DNA of 64,000 nt from GCA-2862585 sp965661345 (GCA_965661345.1 CBFIDK010000005.1:46423-110422); one strand, 5' to 3'; positions 1 through 8,959 are shown, counted from the stretch's first letter. The notes: generated by a model not told the origin, from the letters alone. Numbers and translations are program-made.

Positions 1-221
1 TTAATTTGAAGGCCTTTGGTATCAACATTATGCTCGTGTAACATATCTATTGCCGACTGTGGAAAGTCCCCCCCTACTACTGAAACTAAATTAATATCTT
101 CGAAAAACTTTGAAGCAGATAATCCTATATAGGTGGCTGCACCTCCAATAATTTTATCTGTTTTTCCGAATGGCGTCTCTATAGCGTCAAATGCTACTGT
201 ACCAACAACTAATAAGCTCAT
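1..221 (-). CDS. PfkB-family sugar kinase, 3' part missing (partial)
   Basis: The first 73 residues of a minus-strand gene whose remainder lies left of the window. The start MSLLVVGTVAFDAIETPFG, followed by a GGAATYIGLSASKF segment, is the N-terminal substrate-binding pattern of the ribokinase/adenosine kinase (PfkB) family, which phosphorylates sugars or nucleosides with ATP in the cytoplasm. The ATP-binding C-terminal half and catalytic Asp are outside the window, so the substrate cannot be assigned. The ATG is at 219-221, and a -7-like box lies 23 bp upstream. The family call is good; specificity is unknown. Confidence 0.85.
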   Translation of the reverse strand, partial: MSLLVVGTVAFDAIETPFGKTDKIIGGAATYIGLSASKFFEDINLVSVVGGDFPQSAIDMLHEHNVDTKGLQI

Positions 222-244
222 AGTTTTTTAAAATTTTATTTTTG

Positions 245-252
245 CAAATGTA
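245..252 (-). promoter_or_regulatory. -7 promoter box (TACATTTG) of the sugar kinase gene
   Basis: On the minus strand this reads TACATTTG, fitting the Bacteroidota -7 consensus TAnnTTTG. It ends 23 bp before the kinase ATG, a spacing close to other unit starts in this window (bactofilin 23, porW 22, tatA 25). No clear -33 TTTG was picked out. Confidence 0.5.
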
Positions 253-275
253 TTGCATAATTATTAGCATTATAC

Positions 276-283
276 TAATATTG
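276..283 (+). promoter_or_regulatory. Promoter-like box TAATATTG before tRNA-Asn
   Basis: TAATATTG differs from TAnnTTTG at one position. The same octamer, at the same distance of 13 nt, precedes the CAT-anticodon tRNA at 58120, which supports a role as a tRNA promoter element. Confidence 0.4.
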
Positions 284-296
284 CACACTGATTTTT

Positions 297-370
297 TCCT
301 CCTTAGCTCAGTTGGTTAGAGCATCTGACTGTTAATCAGAGGGTCCTTGGTTCGAGTCCAAGAGGGGGAG
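297..370 (+). tRNA. tRNA-Asn (anticodon GTT)
   Basis: Full cloverleaf of 74 nt. The acceptor arms TCCTCCT and AGGGGGA pair with one G-U; the D arm begins GCTC; the anticodon loop carries GTT at 331-333; the T arm is CTTGG-TTCGAGT-CCAAG. The discriminator base is G, as expected for Asn. CCA is not encoded. A hairpin with a T-run follows. Confidence 0.95.
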
Positions 371-379
371 CAAAAGACA

Positions 380-407
380 AAGCATCTGCGAAAGTGGGTG
401 CTTTTTT
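380..407 (+). terminator. Intrinsic terminator after tRNA-Asn
   Basis: The arm AAGCATC pairs with GGGTGCTT (one G-T pair) around a short loop, followed by a run of six T. It begins 9 nt after the tRNA and fits a rho-independent terminator. Confidence 0.6.
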
Positions 408-429
408 GCTTTTAGAGGATGAATGATTT

Positions 430-612
430 TTAATTTTCCTCTTTATTTTTACTCTTTCTTAAAAGTTTATCAACACCAATCCATATAAAGATTACTGGCC
501 AGTAAACTCTTATTAACTCAGCTATGGATACTTGAATAAAATTCAGATTGTTTGCTAGAAATAATAACCCTATTAGAATAAATAAAATTCCAATACTTTT
601 TCCTTTTTGCAT
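430..612 (-). CDS. Small membrane protein, LiaI/LiaF-like (DUF5668-type)
   Basis: A 60-residue protein with two hydrophobic segments (about residues 7-23 and 34-50) separated by a short NNLNFI-containing turn, ending in a Lys/Glu-rich tail. The pattern GILFILIGLLFLANNL followed by YWPVIFIWIGVDKLL is that of the LiaI/LiaF transmembrane domain found as stand-alone short proteins in Bacteroidota. Its function is not established; LiaF-type domains sense envelope stress in Firmicutes. It is a lone gene facing the tRNA-Asn terminator. ATG start at 610-612. Confidence 0.65.
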   Translation of the reverse strand: MQKGKSIGILFILIGLLFLANNLNFIQVSIAELIRVYWPVIFIWIGVDKLLRKSKNKEEN

Positions 613-710
613 AATTTTAAGTTTAATGATATAATACTATTAACAAAATATGTTTGAAAGCTCTTTTGTTATTCTACAAATTAAGCACTTAAAATGTATA
701 TTTTCGTTTG

Positions 711-2831
711 ATGCCTAAAAAAAAGAAAAAAAGAATAGTATCTAAACAGAGTTTACAATCGCAAGTTTTAAATGTTTTAAGAAAAAATCCAAAGAAATCC
801 TTTAACTATAAACAACTTTCAAAACAAATAGGGGTTGGAGATGAATCACTTAAACTATTACTGCAAAAAGTACTTTTAGAATTAGAGGAAAACGAAAAAG
901 TTGTTTCTGTAGGTCGAGGAAAATATAAATTAAAAACCCAATCTGCAGTTATTGAAGGTATCGTTGATATTACTGCTTCAAAAAAAGCTTACGTAAGTGT
1001 AGATAATCTGGATGAAGATATCTTTGTAAATGGTAAATATTTACCAAATATTGTTAGTGGTGATCGGGTTGAGGTTTCTGTTTTTTCTTCCTTTAAATCG
1101 AGAAGATTAGAAGGTGAAATAGTAAATGTGATTAAACGAAATACACATCAATTTGTAGGTAAATTAGAAATATCTAAAACCTTTGCTTTTGTTGTTATTA
1201 GCAATGCTAAAATACATTTTGATGTTTTTATTAATTCAAAAGAAATAAAAAAACATAATCTAAAAAATGGTCAATTAGTTGTTTGTAATATAGATGACTG
1301 GGGTGATAAAAAAACCAACCCTAGTGGTAGTATAAAAGAAGTTCTGGGTTATCCTGGAGAACACCATGCAGAAATTTATTCAATTCTTGCCGAGTATAAT
1401 ATTGATAAAACCTTCGATGAAAATATTGAAGAAAAAGCAAAGAATATTTCTCAAAAAATAACAAAAGAAGAAATTAAATCTAGACGAGATTTTAGACCAG
1501 TAACTACCTTTACTATTGATCCTTTTGATGCCAAAGACTTTGATGATGCATTATCTATTAAAAAATTAAAAAATGATAATTATGAAATAGGTATTCACAT
1601 TGCTGATGTCAGTCACTATGTTCTAGAAAATGATATTATTGACAAAGAAGCACAAGAAAGAGCAACATCCATTTATCTTGTAGATAGGGTAATTCCAATG
1701 CTTCCCGAAATTTTATCTAATAATCTATGTTCACTTAGACCAAACGAGGAAAAATTATGTTTTTCTGCTGTGTTTGAAATAAATACGGATGGCAAAATAC
1801 TAAATGAGTGGTTTGGAAAAACCGTCATTTTATCAGATAGAAGATTTACTTATGAAGAGGCTCAAGAACGCATAGAAAATAAAGAAGGCGATTACTCTTC
1901 TGAACTTATATTACTTAACGAAATAGCAAAAATTCTAAGAGAAGAAAGAACAAAAAAAGGCGCTATATCCTTTCATAAATTAGAAACTAAATTCAAATTA
2001 GATGATGATAATAATCCTATTTCTCTTTTTATAAAAGAGAGTAAAGATGCTCATAAATTAATTGAAGAGTTTATGCTGCTCGCAAACAGAAAAGTAGCTG
2101 AATTTATTGGTAAAAAATCACTTCCTTTTGTGTATAGAATTCATGATACTCCTAATCCTGAAAAATTAGAGACATTAAGCTTTTTTCTAAAAAGTTTTGG
2201 GTATCAATTGCACACCGAAAATAAAAATAGCATTGCTAAATCTATGAATAAAATACTTATGGATGTAAAAGGCAAAGATGAAGCAAGTATGATAGAAACT
2301 CTATCTATACGAACCATGGCTAAAGCAATTTATTCAACAGAAAATATTGGTCATTATGGATTAGCATTTAATCATTACACGCATTTTACTTCTCCCATTA
2401 GAAGATACCCAGATGTAATGGTTCATAGGCTACTTTTTAAGTACCTAAATGATAAATCAAGAGTAAATAAAGAAGAAATAGAAAAGTTATGTAAACATTC
2501 TTCAGAAATGGAAATAATTGCTTCAAGGGCTGAACGAGATTCTATAAAATACATGCAAGCTGTTTACATTTCAAAGTTTGTTGGTGAAAAATTAGAGGGT
2601 ATAGTTTCTGGGGTAACAGACTTTGGAATTTTTATTGAAGTAAGTAATACGAGTTGTGAAGGCTTAATTCGCTTAAAAGATATTCAAGGCGACTTTTACA
2701 AGTACGATGAAAAAAATTACTGTATTAGAGGAAGTAAAGGCGGTAATACTTATAGAATAGGCGATAAAGTAGACGTCAAGATAAGATCTGTAAACATTGA
2801 AAAAAGAGAAATTAATCTTATATTATTATAA
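711..2831 (+). CDS. rnr: Ribonuclease R
   Basis: A processive 3'-to-5' exoribonuclease that degrades structured RNA in the cytoplasm. From the N-terminus: a Lys-rich tail, a winged-helix-like segment (about 15-75), cold-shock/OB domains (about 80-230), the RNB catalytic domain with the Mg-binding aspartates in DPFDAKDFDDALS (about 270-282), and a C-terminal S1 domain (about 625-700) with GIVSGVTDFGIFIEV. The length of 706 residues is usual for the Bacteroidota enzyme. The ATG at 711 is preferred to the in-frame TTG at 708. Base composition is strongly AT-rich compared with genes further right. Monocistronic: an AT-rich gap follows. Confidence 0.95.
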   Translation: MPKKKKKRIVSKQSLQSQVLNVLRKNPKKSFNYKQLSKQIGVGDESLKLLLQKVLLELEENEKVVSVGRGKYKLKTQSAVIEGIVDITASKKAYVSVDNLDEDIFVNGKYLPNIVSGDRVEVSVFSSFKSRRLEGEIVNVIKRNTHQFVGKLEISKTFAFVVISNAKIHFDVFINSKEIKKHNLKNGQLVVCNIDDWGDKKTNPSGSIKEVLGYPGEHHAEIYSILAEYNIDKTFDENIEEKAKNISQKITKEEIKSRRDFRPVTTFTIDPFDAKDFDDALSIKKLKNDNYEIGIHIADVSHYVLENDIIDKEAQERATSIYLVDRVIPMLPEILSNNLCSLRPNEEKLCFSAVFEINTDGKILNEWFGKTVILSDRRFTYEEAQERIENKEGDYSSELILLNEIAKILREERTKKGAISFHKLETKFKLDDDNNPISLFIKESKDAHKLIEEFMLLANRKVAEFIGKKSLPFVYRIHDTPNPEKLETLSFFLKSFGYQLHTENKNSIAKSMNKILMDVKGKDEASMIETLSIRTMAKAIYSTENIGHYGLAFNHYTHFTSPIRRYPDVMVHRLLFKYLNDKSRVNKEEIEKLCKHSSEMEIIASRAERDSIKYMQAVYISKFVGEKLEGIVSGVTDFGIFIEVSNTSCEGLIRLKDIQGDFYKYDEKNYCIRGSKGGNTYRIGDKVDVKIRSVNIEKREINLILL

Positions 2832-3272
2832 TAGTTTTAATTATTAAATAATATGATTATATATATAGTCTGTTAGCTCTGTTATTACTTTATTTAGCTA
2901 ATTTGTAGTTTTATTAAATATTAATACTTTATAACAATGAATTAACATATTTTATAATTTAAATAACTGAAAATTAATAGTTTATAATAATATTAACAAT
3001 ACTTTATAATTTAAATTAACATTATTTATTTTATAAAAAACAAGCAATTTTAGGCATGTTTATTGTTAAAAACATCAGTACAATTTTTTAATATATTTAA
3101 TAAAAATCTATTGCTAAACTTAGTAAATAATATAGCTGAAAATAATATTTAAAAAGTCAATAAAAACTTATTATTGTTTTTAACTCATATTAACAAAAAA
3201 TGAATTTTGTTTGTTAATTAAATATCTGAGTATATTTAAAGTATTTAGTGATTATAAACACAATCAAAACTT
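2832..3272 (+). other. AT-rich intergenic region, no gene seen
   Basis: About 440 bp of extremely AT-rich DNA between rnr and rpiB with stop codons in all frames. It holds partly repeated strings, for example TTTATAATTTAAAT near 2951 and near 3004, each followed by a variant of TAAC. I see no tRNA, clear hairpin terminator or conserved RNA. The rpiB promoter should lie at its right end, but no exact TAnnTTTG box was found. Confidence 0.6.
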
Positions 3273-3707
3273 ATGAAATACACAATTGGAATAGCCTGCG
3301 ATCATGCTGGATTTGAATACAAAGAAAAACTTGTAAAATACCTTAAAGAAAAAGGACATACTGTTACTGATTTTGGGTGTTATAGTTCTGAAAGTGTGGA
3401 TTATCCAGATTTTGCACATAAGTTGGCTAAATCTATCAAACAATCAGAAAATATAATAGGTATTCAATTTTGTGGAAGTGGCAATGGAATAAATATGAGT
3501 GCTAACAAACACCAAGAAATAAGGTCTGCATTGTGCTGGGAAACAGAAATAGCACAACTAGCGCGCTTACATAACAATGCAAATGTATGTACCATGCCTG
3601 CAAGATTCATTTCATATGAGAAAGCCTTAGAGATAGTTAATGTATTTTTATCAACCGAATTTGAAGGAGGAAGACATCAAAAAAGAGTAGAAAAAATAAG
3701 CTGTTAA
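3273..3707 (+). CDS. rpiB: Ribose-5-phosphate isomerase B
   Basis: Interconverts ribose 5-phosphate and ribulose 5-phosphate in the pentose phosphate pathway. The N-terminal IGIACDHAGFEYKEKL and the CGSGNGINMSANK loop, carrying the catalytic Cys (about residue 68), match the RpiB/LacAB family. The HNNANVCTMPARFI segment supplies the conserved His and Arg for phosphate binding. The length of 144 residues is normal. It is followed after 10 bp by the M28 peptidase gene, so the two are probably co-transcribed, although no functional link is obvious. Confidence 0.93.
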   Translation: MKYTIGIACDHAGFEYKEKLVKYLKEKGHTVTDFGCYSSESVDYPDFAHKLAKSIKQSENIIGIQFCGSGNGINMSANKHQEIRSALCWETEIAQLARLHNNANVCTMPARFISYEKALEIVNVFLSTEFEGGRHQKRVEKISC

Positions 3708-3717
3708 TCTTTTACCA

Positions 3718-4731
3718 ATGAAAACACTATTATTATTATTATTTCCAATCAGTTTGTTTGCACAACAAACAAGCTTGTCAGAAGACAACACCAAATTAAA
3801 ATATGTTAATACCATTACAGCAAATGATCTAAAAGATTATTTATATGTATTAGCAAGCGATTCTTTACAAGGAAGAGAAACGGGTACTGCAGGACAAATA
3901 GATGCAGCAAATTACATTGCAAACTTTTTTAAAGAAATAGGAATACCACCTTATAAGTATAACACATATTTTCAAAAATTTAAAGTTAGACTTGTTAAAC
4001 GCTACGGAAAACAGAATAAGAAAAATAATAATAAATATGTTAAAGGAGAAAATATAATTGGCTTTATTGAAGGCAGTGATTTAAAAGATGAAATAGTAGT
4101 TATTACAGCTCATTATGATCATTTAGGCGTAAAAGAAGATACTTTGATTTATAATGGAGCAGACGATAATGGTTCCGGAACGAGCGCCATAATGGAAATA
4201 GCTCAAGCATTTATGTTAGCTAAAAAAGAAGGAAATGGACCAAGAAGAAGCGTTTTGATAATGCCGGTTTCCGGTGAAGAGAAAGGGTTATTAGGCTCAA
4301 AATATTATACAGATAATCCCATTTATCCATTAGAAAATACCATTGCAAACCTGAATGTAGACATGATAGGTAGAATAGATAAAAACCATGATAATCCAGA
4401 TTATGTGTATTTAATTGGGTCTGACAGATTAAGTTCAGAATTACATCAAATAAGTGAGGATATTAACAAACAGTATTTTAATTTTGAATTGGATTATACC
4501 TTTAATGCTGAGGATGATCCAAACAGGTATTATTACCGTTCTGATCACTATAATTTTGCTAAAAATAACATACCTGTTATTTTCTATTTCAATGGAATTC
4601 ATGAAGATTATCATAAACCTACTGATACTGTAGAAAAAATAAATTTTGAAAAAATTCAGAAGATTTCCAGATATATATTTTTAACAGCTTGGGAACTAGC
4701 CAATAGAGACGAACGTCCTAGACTAGATTAA
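3718..4731 (+). CDS. Secreted M28-family zinc aminopeptidase
   Basis: A 337-residue protein with a short signal peptide (LLLLLFPISLFAQQ) and one peptidase M28 domain. The di-zinc ligands are visible in order: the His in TAHYDHLG, the Asp in GADDNGSGTSA, the Glu pair in SGEEKGLLGSKYY, the Asp in NVDMIGR, and the His in a late EDYHKPTDT motif. Such enzymes release N-terminal amino acids from peptides in the periplasm or outside the cell. Its stop codon overlaps the stop of the convergent propeller gene in a shared TTAA at 4728-4731. No sorting domain was seen, so periplasmic location is inferred. Confidence 0.9.
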   Translation: MKTLLLLLFPISLFAQQTSLSEDNTKLKYVNTITANDLKDYLYVLASDSLQGRETGTAGQIDAANYIANFFKEIGIPPYKYNTYFQKFKVRLVKRYGKQNKKNNNKYVKGENIIGFIEGSDLKDEIVVITAHYDHLGVKEDTLIYNGADDNGSGTSAIMEIAQAFMLAKKEGNGPRRSVLIMPVSGEEKGLLGSKYYTDNPIYPLENTIANLNVDMIGRIDKNHDNPDYVYLIGSDRLSSELHQISEDINKQYFNFELDYTFNAEDDPNRYYYRSDHYNFAKNNIPVIFYFNGIHEDYHKPTDTVEKINFEKIQKISRYIFLTAWELANRDERPRLD

Positions 4732-5900
4732 TCTTTATAAAATAGAAAACGTTCATTATTTATTGAAAGCACATAAAAGCCTTGAGAATAATCAGAAATA
4801 CTTAAACTAAGAGTATTTTCTTTTTCTGCTATTATTTTTCCATCAATAGAATAAATAGAAATACGGGAAGGATCTTTTAAGTAAACCACATTTCCATCAA
4901 AAAGGTATGTTGGACTAGTGTAAAGGTCTTTAACACCAGATATTTCTCCCCAAAGGACCAACCCACCCTCTGTTCCAATCCAATAGTTATTACCTTCTTT
5001 TTCGATACACAACACCACATCATTAATTAAGCCGCTGTTTTGAGTATTATATGTCGTTGTGTTTTGAACTCCTGCCTCATAATTTAAACTAAACATACCC
5101 GCACCACTCGATCCAATTAAATAGTTTTCACCATCTTTTATAACACAGTTTAAACTATTGCTGGGCCAAGTGTTAAAATAGCCAGTATTAAAAATTAAAA
5201 AAGAACCAGTATTTAAATGGGTTAACAAGCCACCATAAGGCGTTGTAATCCATAAATTTTCAGCAGAAACCAACAAGTCAGTAGCGGTATTATCAATTAA
5301 ACCATTACTACCATTGTACCATGAAATACTATCATTATAGTAATACGCCAAACCACCATTTACTGTACCGATACACAATGAATCTCCCTTTTTTTCTAAA
5401 CACCTTACATTAATGAATGTGGGCTCTAAAGAAGAGCTGTCCAACAGCAAAGTAATATTATCATTTTCCATTTTGTATAAGCCATCTATAGTGCCTATAT
5501 AAGCAATATTTTGACTGTCAAATACAATTTCATTTATATGACCAGGAAGAATGCTTTTTTCTGAGGTGATGGTGTACCAATCGGCGCCATTATACACCGC
5601 AATACCGTCTAGTGTACCAACATAAAGAAGACCGTTATTATCAACGCTTAAACAGCGAACTTGAGGGTTTGGTAAGTATTCTGAATAATCTATCCACGTG
5701 GAATTATCAAAGGTATATAACCCCCAATTTGTACCAATCCATTTTATACCATCAACAATCAAAATATCATTAATTTGATTATCAACAAGCATGGAGTTTT
5801 CAGTAGAATAACCAACCCAATTATCTTGTGCAAAAAGAGCCCCTAAGGGCCCTAATTGAAATAATATTATAGATATAAGGGCTATTCTATTGTAAAACAA
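4728..5900 (-). CDS. Secreted beta-propeller protein with T9SS sorting-like C-terminus
   Basis: A 390-residue protein with a signal peptide (ending ALFAQ) and repeated WIGTNWGLYTFD / YIGTIDGLYK / WITTPYGGLL / WIGTEGGLVLW units, each about 40-45 residues, typical of the two-component-regulator propeller fold. The C-terminal segment (about 325-390, with ISIYSIDGKII and YSQGFYVLSI) looks like a type A T9SS sorting domain, so export through T9SS is inferred. No ATG is available: translation probably starts at TTG (5898-5900), 14 nt inside the end of the lysyl-oxidase-like gene, implying translational coupling. Function unknown; possibly a partner of its upstream neighbour. Confidence 0.75.
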   Translation of the reverse strand: MFYNRIALISIILFQLGPLGALFAQDNWVGYSTENSMLVDNQINDILIVDGIKWIGTNWGLYTFDNSTWIDYSEYLPNPQVRCLSVDNNGLLYVGTLDGIAVYNGADWYTITSEKSILPGHINEIVFDSQNIAYIGTIDGLYKMENDNITLLLDSSSLEPTFINVRCLEKKGDSLCIGTVNGGLAYYYNDSISWYNGSNGLIDNTATDLLVSAENLWITTPYGGLLTHLNTGSFLIFNTGYFNTWPSNSLNCVIKDGENYLIGSSGAGMFSLNYEAGVQNTTTYNTQNSGLINDVVLCIEKEGNNYWIGTEGGLVLWGEISGVKDLYTSPTYLFDGNVVYLKDPSRISIYSIDGKIIAEKENTLSLSISDYSQGFYVLSINNERFLFYKD

Positions 5901-8082
5901 TTTTTTTGAATGTTTTTTGATTATTAACTTCTAAACACACGCTGTATAATCCTTTTGGTAACATCGACCAGTCATATGTTTTATCAAACAGGTTAACCTT
6001 ACCAATCTTATCTGTGTATAACGTTTGCCCAAGTGAATTAGTTAAAGTTAACCGAATGTTACTTTCTTTTTCTAAAGAAGCACTTACGCTAACAACTCCT
6101 TCTGTAGGGTTTGGATAAACGTCCATACCTAATAGAATTTCTTCAATAGAGTTACAATCTTCTACTGTAATTGGCACAGGAACAGGCGTGCAATTAATAG
6201 TATCAGCGCCAATTTCCCAGTCGTATAAGTAATAATAATAGGTGGTATAATCATCACCTCCAGAGTTATCTAATCCTCCCCCATAATATACCGCTTTTTC
6301 AATAGAAGCCACTCCATCTAAAACGTATGGATAAGATAAATTTCCATTTGTACCCGTTCGTTTTAATTGAGGATTTTGACCACTAAGATTATTTTGATTA
6401 ACAGTAGCATCTGTACCTATTAGATAGTCTTCCCCAGCAGGCACATCAAAGTTTAAAGTTACAGTTTGGGGTTCGTCATCGGCAAAACCAATAAACTCAG
6501 TGTGCTCAGCGATAACATCACCGTTTGAATTCATTAAAATAAAGCTTCTATCAGCCGGCTCATCAGTATAAACTTTTACGCTTACTAGCGTGAAATCACT
6601 CAAAGCATCGAAGGATAAGAAACCAATAGCATCGTCTCCGCCACTGTAATCAGAGTCACCGTTATGCTCTTCAGGACCCACCTTGTTTTCAGAAAAACTA
6701 TTTGAAACATAGTAGGTAACACTTTCGCTTAGGTTTTGCGTTGTAAAGGTATTTCCACTACCAACCGCATTCATGTTTGCGTCGTACCAAGTCACTAAAT
6801 AATCAGACTCAACAGATAGCTCAGCAGGCTCATTTTTACAAATAACAACCTCATCAACTTCAGGAGTGCTAATACCATTAAGCGTTATGTTTCTTGTTGC
6901 TGCACATTCTGAATCAGGAGTATTAATAGTTACAGAATAGGCGCCTAAACTGTTCACGGTTATATTTTCTTCAGTAGAGCCGTTAGACCATAATACGGTA
7001 GAGTTTTCAGGAGCGTCAATAGACAGGCTTATTTCATCGCCTTCACAAACCATGCCACCAAAGTTTGAAGTTATGTTTGGAACGTTTGGCGCTTCAGTTT
7101 GCATTGATAAGGTAAATGGAAACCACGTATAATTGTTATCTAGTCTTGCTTCAACCATTACTTGCGGCACCTCTAAAACGATAGCGTATTCTCCATTACA
7201 AGTTCCTAGCGGGATATTCAAAAACATTCCGTCTAAGTACGAGCCGTACGTATCATTATATCCAGAAGAAATACCTTGAGATATTGGGCTACAGCCATAC
7301 GAGCCGCCACCAAGACCATAGTTAGGAAAATCATCTTGACTTAACAAATTACCCTGATTGTAAACGGTTTCTTCGTCTCTACAACCAGCATTTTCGCTGC
7401 TACAATTTCCTAAGTCCATTACACAAAATCCAACTTTAGCGCCATCGCCTACAGTTTCCCACTCTAGAGGGTTATCCATATTGTTTGGATCAGGAATTCT
7501 TAATGTCATGATTGTCCACTCATCAAAGTGCATGTGTCCATGAGTAGGGTGATACTCCATGGTACCGACCATCTCTTCGTAGAAAGACATTGATCCATCA
7601 GCGTTTTTGTGATAGATTCTTTGCCAAGAAATATGTTTTGGGTTTGTACCGTCAGGACAGGCTTCTGTAGAGATTTCCCAGTTAGGGTCATATACTGTGA
7701 AGGTGTCCGCAACGCCTTCGTTATTGCAAACCATCCACCTGTACCCGTATTGGTCAGCGCCCCTCAAATTTAACGGCCCAACACCAATATTTGGAGTTCT
7801 TGCTGAGATACGAATTCTTCCCATTTCTTGAACTTCAGGGGTAATTTCAAACCAGTTTTCTGGATAGTTTATTTCACCACCTTGCAAACCGTCACCAGGA
7901 GCATATTCTTGAGAACCATCAATGCCCGTTTGCCAACACACAGTGATATCAGGTAGTAAATCGCAGTCGTTTTGCTCTGAGTCAGCACATTCACACTCGA
8001 TAGAATTCTCCAGCGTACACTGAGCGTTGCTTAATCCGAACGAAAAAAAGCCGACAATAAAAAAAAGACCTATTTTTTTCAT
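5887..8082 (-). CDS. Secreted lysyl-oxidase-family protein with T9SS sorting domain
   Basis: A 731-residue protein: signal peptide (1-20), a lysyl oxidase (LOX) domain (about 75-325), Ig-like segments (about 335-460), a further beta-rich domain (about 470-630) and a type A T9SS sorting domain (about 650-731, beginning MDVYPNPTEG). The LOX signature is visible: copper ligands His181/183/185 in PTHGHMHFDEW, the cofactor lysine Lys216 in GAKVGFC (GHKASFC in human LOX), and the cofactor tyrosine Tyr279 in NDTYGSYLDG (YDTYGADIDC in human LOX). LOX enzymes oxidise peptidyl lysine to allysine, releasing ammonia and hydrogen peroxide. The intact residues suggest an active copper amine oxidase on or outside the cell; the substrate is unknown. 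It follows cytochrome-type genes after 86 bp and has its own promoter box. Confidence 0.85.
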   Translation of the reverse strand: MKKIGLFFIVGFFSFGLSNAQCTLENSIECECADSEQNDCDLLPDITVCWQTGIDGSQEYAPGDGLQGGEINYPENWFEITPEVQEMGRIRISARTPNIGVGPLNLRGADQYGYRWMVCNNEGVADTFTVYDPNWEISTEACPDGTNPKHISWQRIYHKNADGSMSFYEEMVGTMEYHPTHGHMHFDEWTIMTLRIPDPNNMDNPLEWETVGDGAKVGFCVMDLGNCSSENAGCRDEETVYNQGNLLSQDDFPNYGLGGGSYGCSPISQGISSGYNDTYGSYLDGMFLNIPLGTCNGEYAIVLEVPQVMVEARLDNNYTWFPFTLSMQTEAPNVPNITSNFGGMVCEGDEISLSIDAPENSTVLWSNGSTEENITVNSLGAYSVTINTPDSECAATRNITLNGISTPEVDEVVICKNEPAELSVESDYLVTWYDANMNAVGSGNTFTTQNLSESVTYYVSNSFSENKVGPEEHNGDSDYSGGDDAIGFLSFDALSDFTLVSVKVYTDEPADRSFILMNSNGDVIAEHTEFIGFADDEPQTVTLNFDVPAGEDYLIGTDATVNQNNLSGQNPQLKRTGTNGNLSYPYVLDGVASIEKAVYYGGGLDNSGGDDYTTYYYYLYDWEIGADTINCTPVPVPITVEDCNSIEEILLGMDVYPNPTEGVVSVSASLEKESNIRLTLTNSLGQTLYTDKIGKVNLFDKTYDWSMLPKGLYSVCLEVNNQKTFKKIVLQ

Positions 8083-8113
8083 AAACGAGGGTTGTTTGAG
8101 GTTTAGTAAGGTA

Positions 8114-8121
8114 CAAAAATA
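8114..8121 (-). promoter_or_regulatory. -7 promoter box (TATTTTTG) of the lysyl-oxidase-like gene
   Basis: Read on the minus strand, TATTTTTG fits TAnnTTTG and ends 31 bp before the ATG, in the only sizeable gap (86 bp) of the gene row. The same octamer precedes the cytochrome c gene at 10229-10236. Confidence 0.45.
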
Positions 8122-8168
8122 CCAAAAAATCTAACACTACAACACCCTACTTATACGAGACCTATGTG

Positions 8169-8948
8169 CTAATTGTTCTGTGCGCCTTGAGAAATCCATA
8201 GAAGTATGGTTTCTATCTCAAATGGAGTGAGCGTTGAATTTGGCGGCATAACGTATTCTACATTGCCATCAGAAACAAGTCTGTAAAGGTAACTTTCTTC
8301 GGGCTGAATGGTATTTATGTAAGGTACGCCGCCGTCGTTATTGCTAATGCCATTAATAAGTTCATTGTAGGCCATATCTGCTGGAACAAGTCGCATCTGC
8401 CCACCGTCATCGTTGTGGCAAGGCATACAACTCCCTTCTCCATTGTTGTAAAATATAGGTTCGTAAATATCATTTTTAAAGCTAACCATAGGTGCTTCGG
8501 CATTTATATCCAATAATTGATAATAATCTCTGTATTCTCTAAGGTAATCCCCGTTCAAAATAGAAGATTCCAAAACTAATAAAGAGTCTGTTTTGGCAAC
8601 AATTTTTAATCTTACAGTATCGCCACCAAATAAAAACAACGAGTCCCCTTCAACAGCAAAAGCGCCCTCTGTAAAACCTAAAAACGCCTCACCTTTATTT
8701 TGTTCTAAAAACGTCAGCCTAAAATTGTTGTTTTCGTAGCTTAATGTTAGAGTATCAGGAGACGATATGCCGTAAGTAGTAGTTTGTTGGTTAAGCTCAA
8801 CACCCCCTTGATATAGGGTGTAAACCAAAGAGTCTTTTTTCCAATATTCAACAGGGTAAACAATAGGTGCAACCTCTACTATTCGGTCTTTGGTACACGC
8901 TACAAACAATAACGCTACACTAAAAAGAAATAAAAAATAATTTTTCAT
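8169..8948 (-). CDS. Lipoprotein with a c-type haem-binding motif
   Basis: A 259-residue protein. The N-terminus KNYFLFLFSVALLFVACTK is a lipoprotein signal peptide with lipidation Cys at about residue 18; this fixes the start at the ATG 8946-8948 rather than an upstream TTG. The middle part is beta-rich and unrecognised. The C-terminal third carries CMPCH, a single c-haem attachment motif, and later VMPPNSTLTPFEIETILLWI, with a possible axial Met and the final helix of a small cytochrome c domain. Likely a membrane-anchored periplasmic electron carrier or redox sensor. It lies 11 bp after the DUF5777 gene in the same row. Confidence 0.75.
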   Translation of the reverse strand: MKNYFLFLFSVALLFVACTKDRIVEVAPIVYPVEYWKKDSLVYTLYQGGVELNQQTTTYGISSPDTLTLSYENNNFRLTFLEQNKGEAFLGFTEGAFAVEGDSLFLFGGDTVRLKIVAKTDSLLVLESSILNGDYLREYRDYYQLLDINAEAPMVSFKNDIYEPIFYNNGEGSCMPCHNDDGGQMRLVPADMAYNELINGISNNDGGVPYINTIQPEESYLYRLVSDGNVEYVMPPNSTLTPFEIETILLWISQGAQNN

Positions 8949-8959
8949 ACTATCAGTTG

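Noticed and set aside
2832..3272. Possible riboswitch or small RNA in the rnr-rpiB gap
   Set aside because: Almost pure A/T, no stable helices or known conserved RNA motif seen.
5693..5703. TCCACGTGGAA, part of a parS-like palindrome
   Set aside because: Five mismatches to the 16-bp parS in the outer bases and inside a coding region; likely chance.
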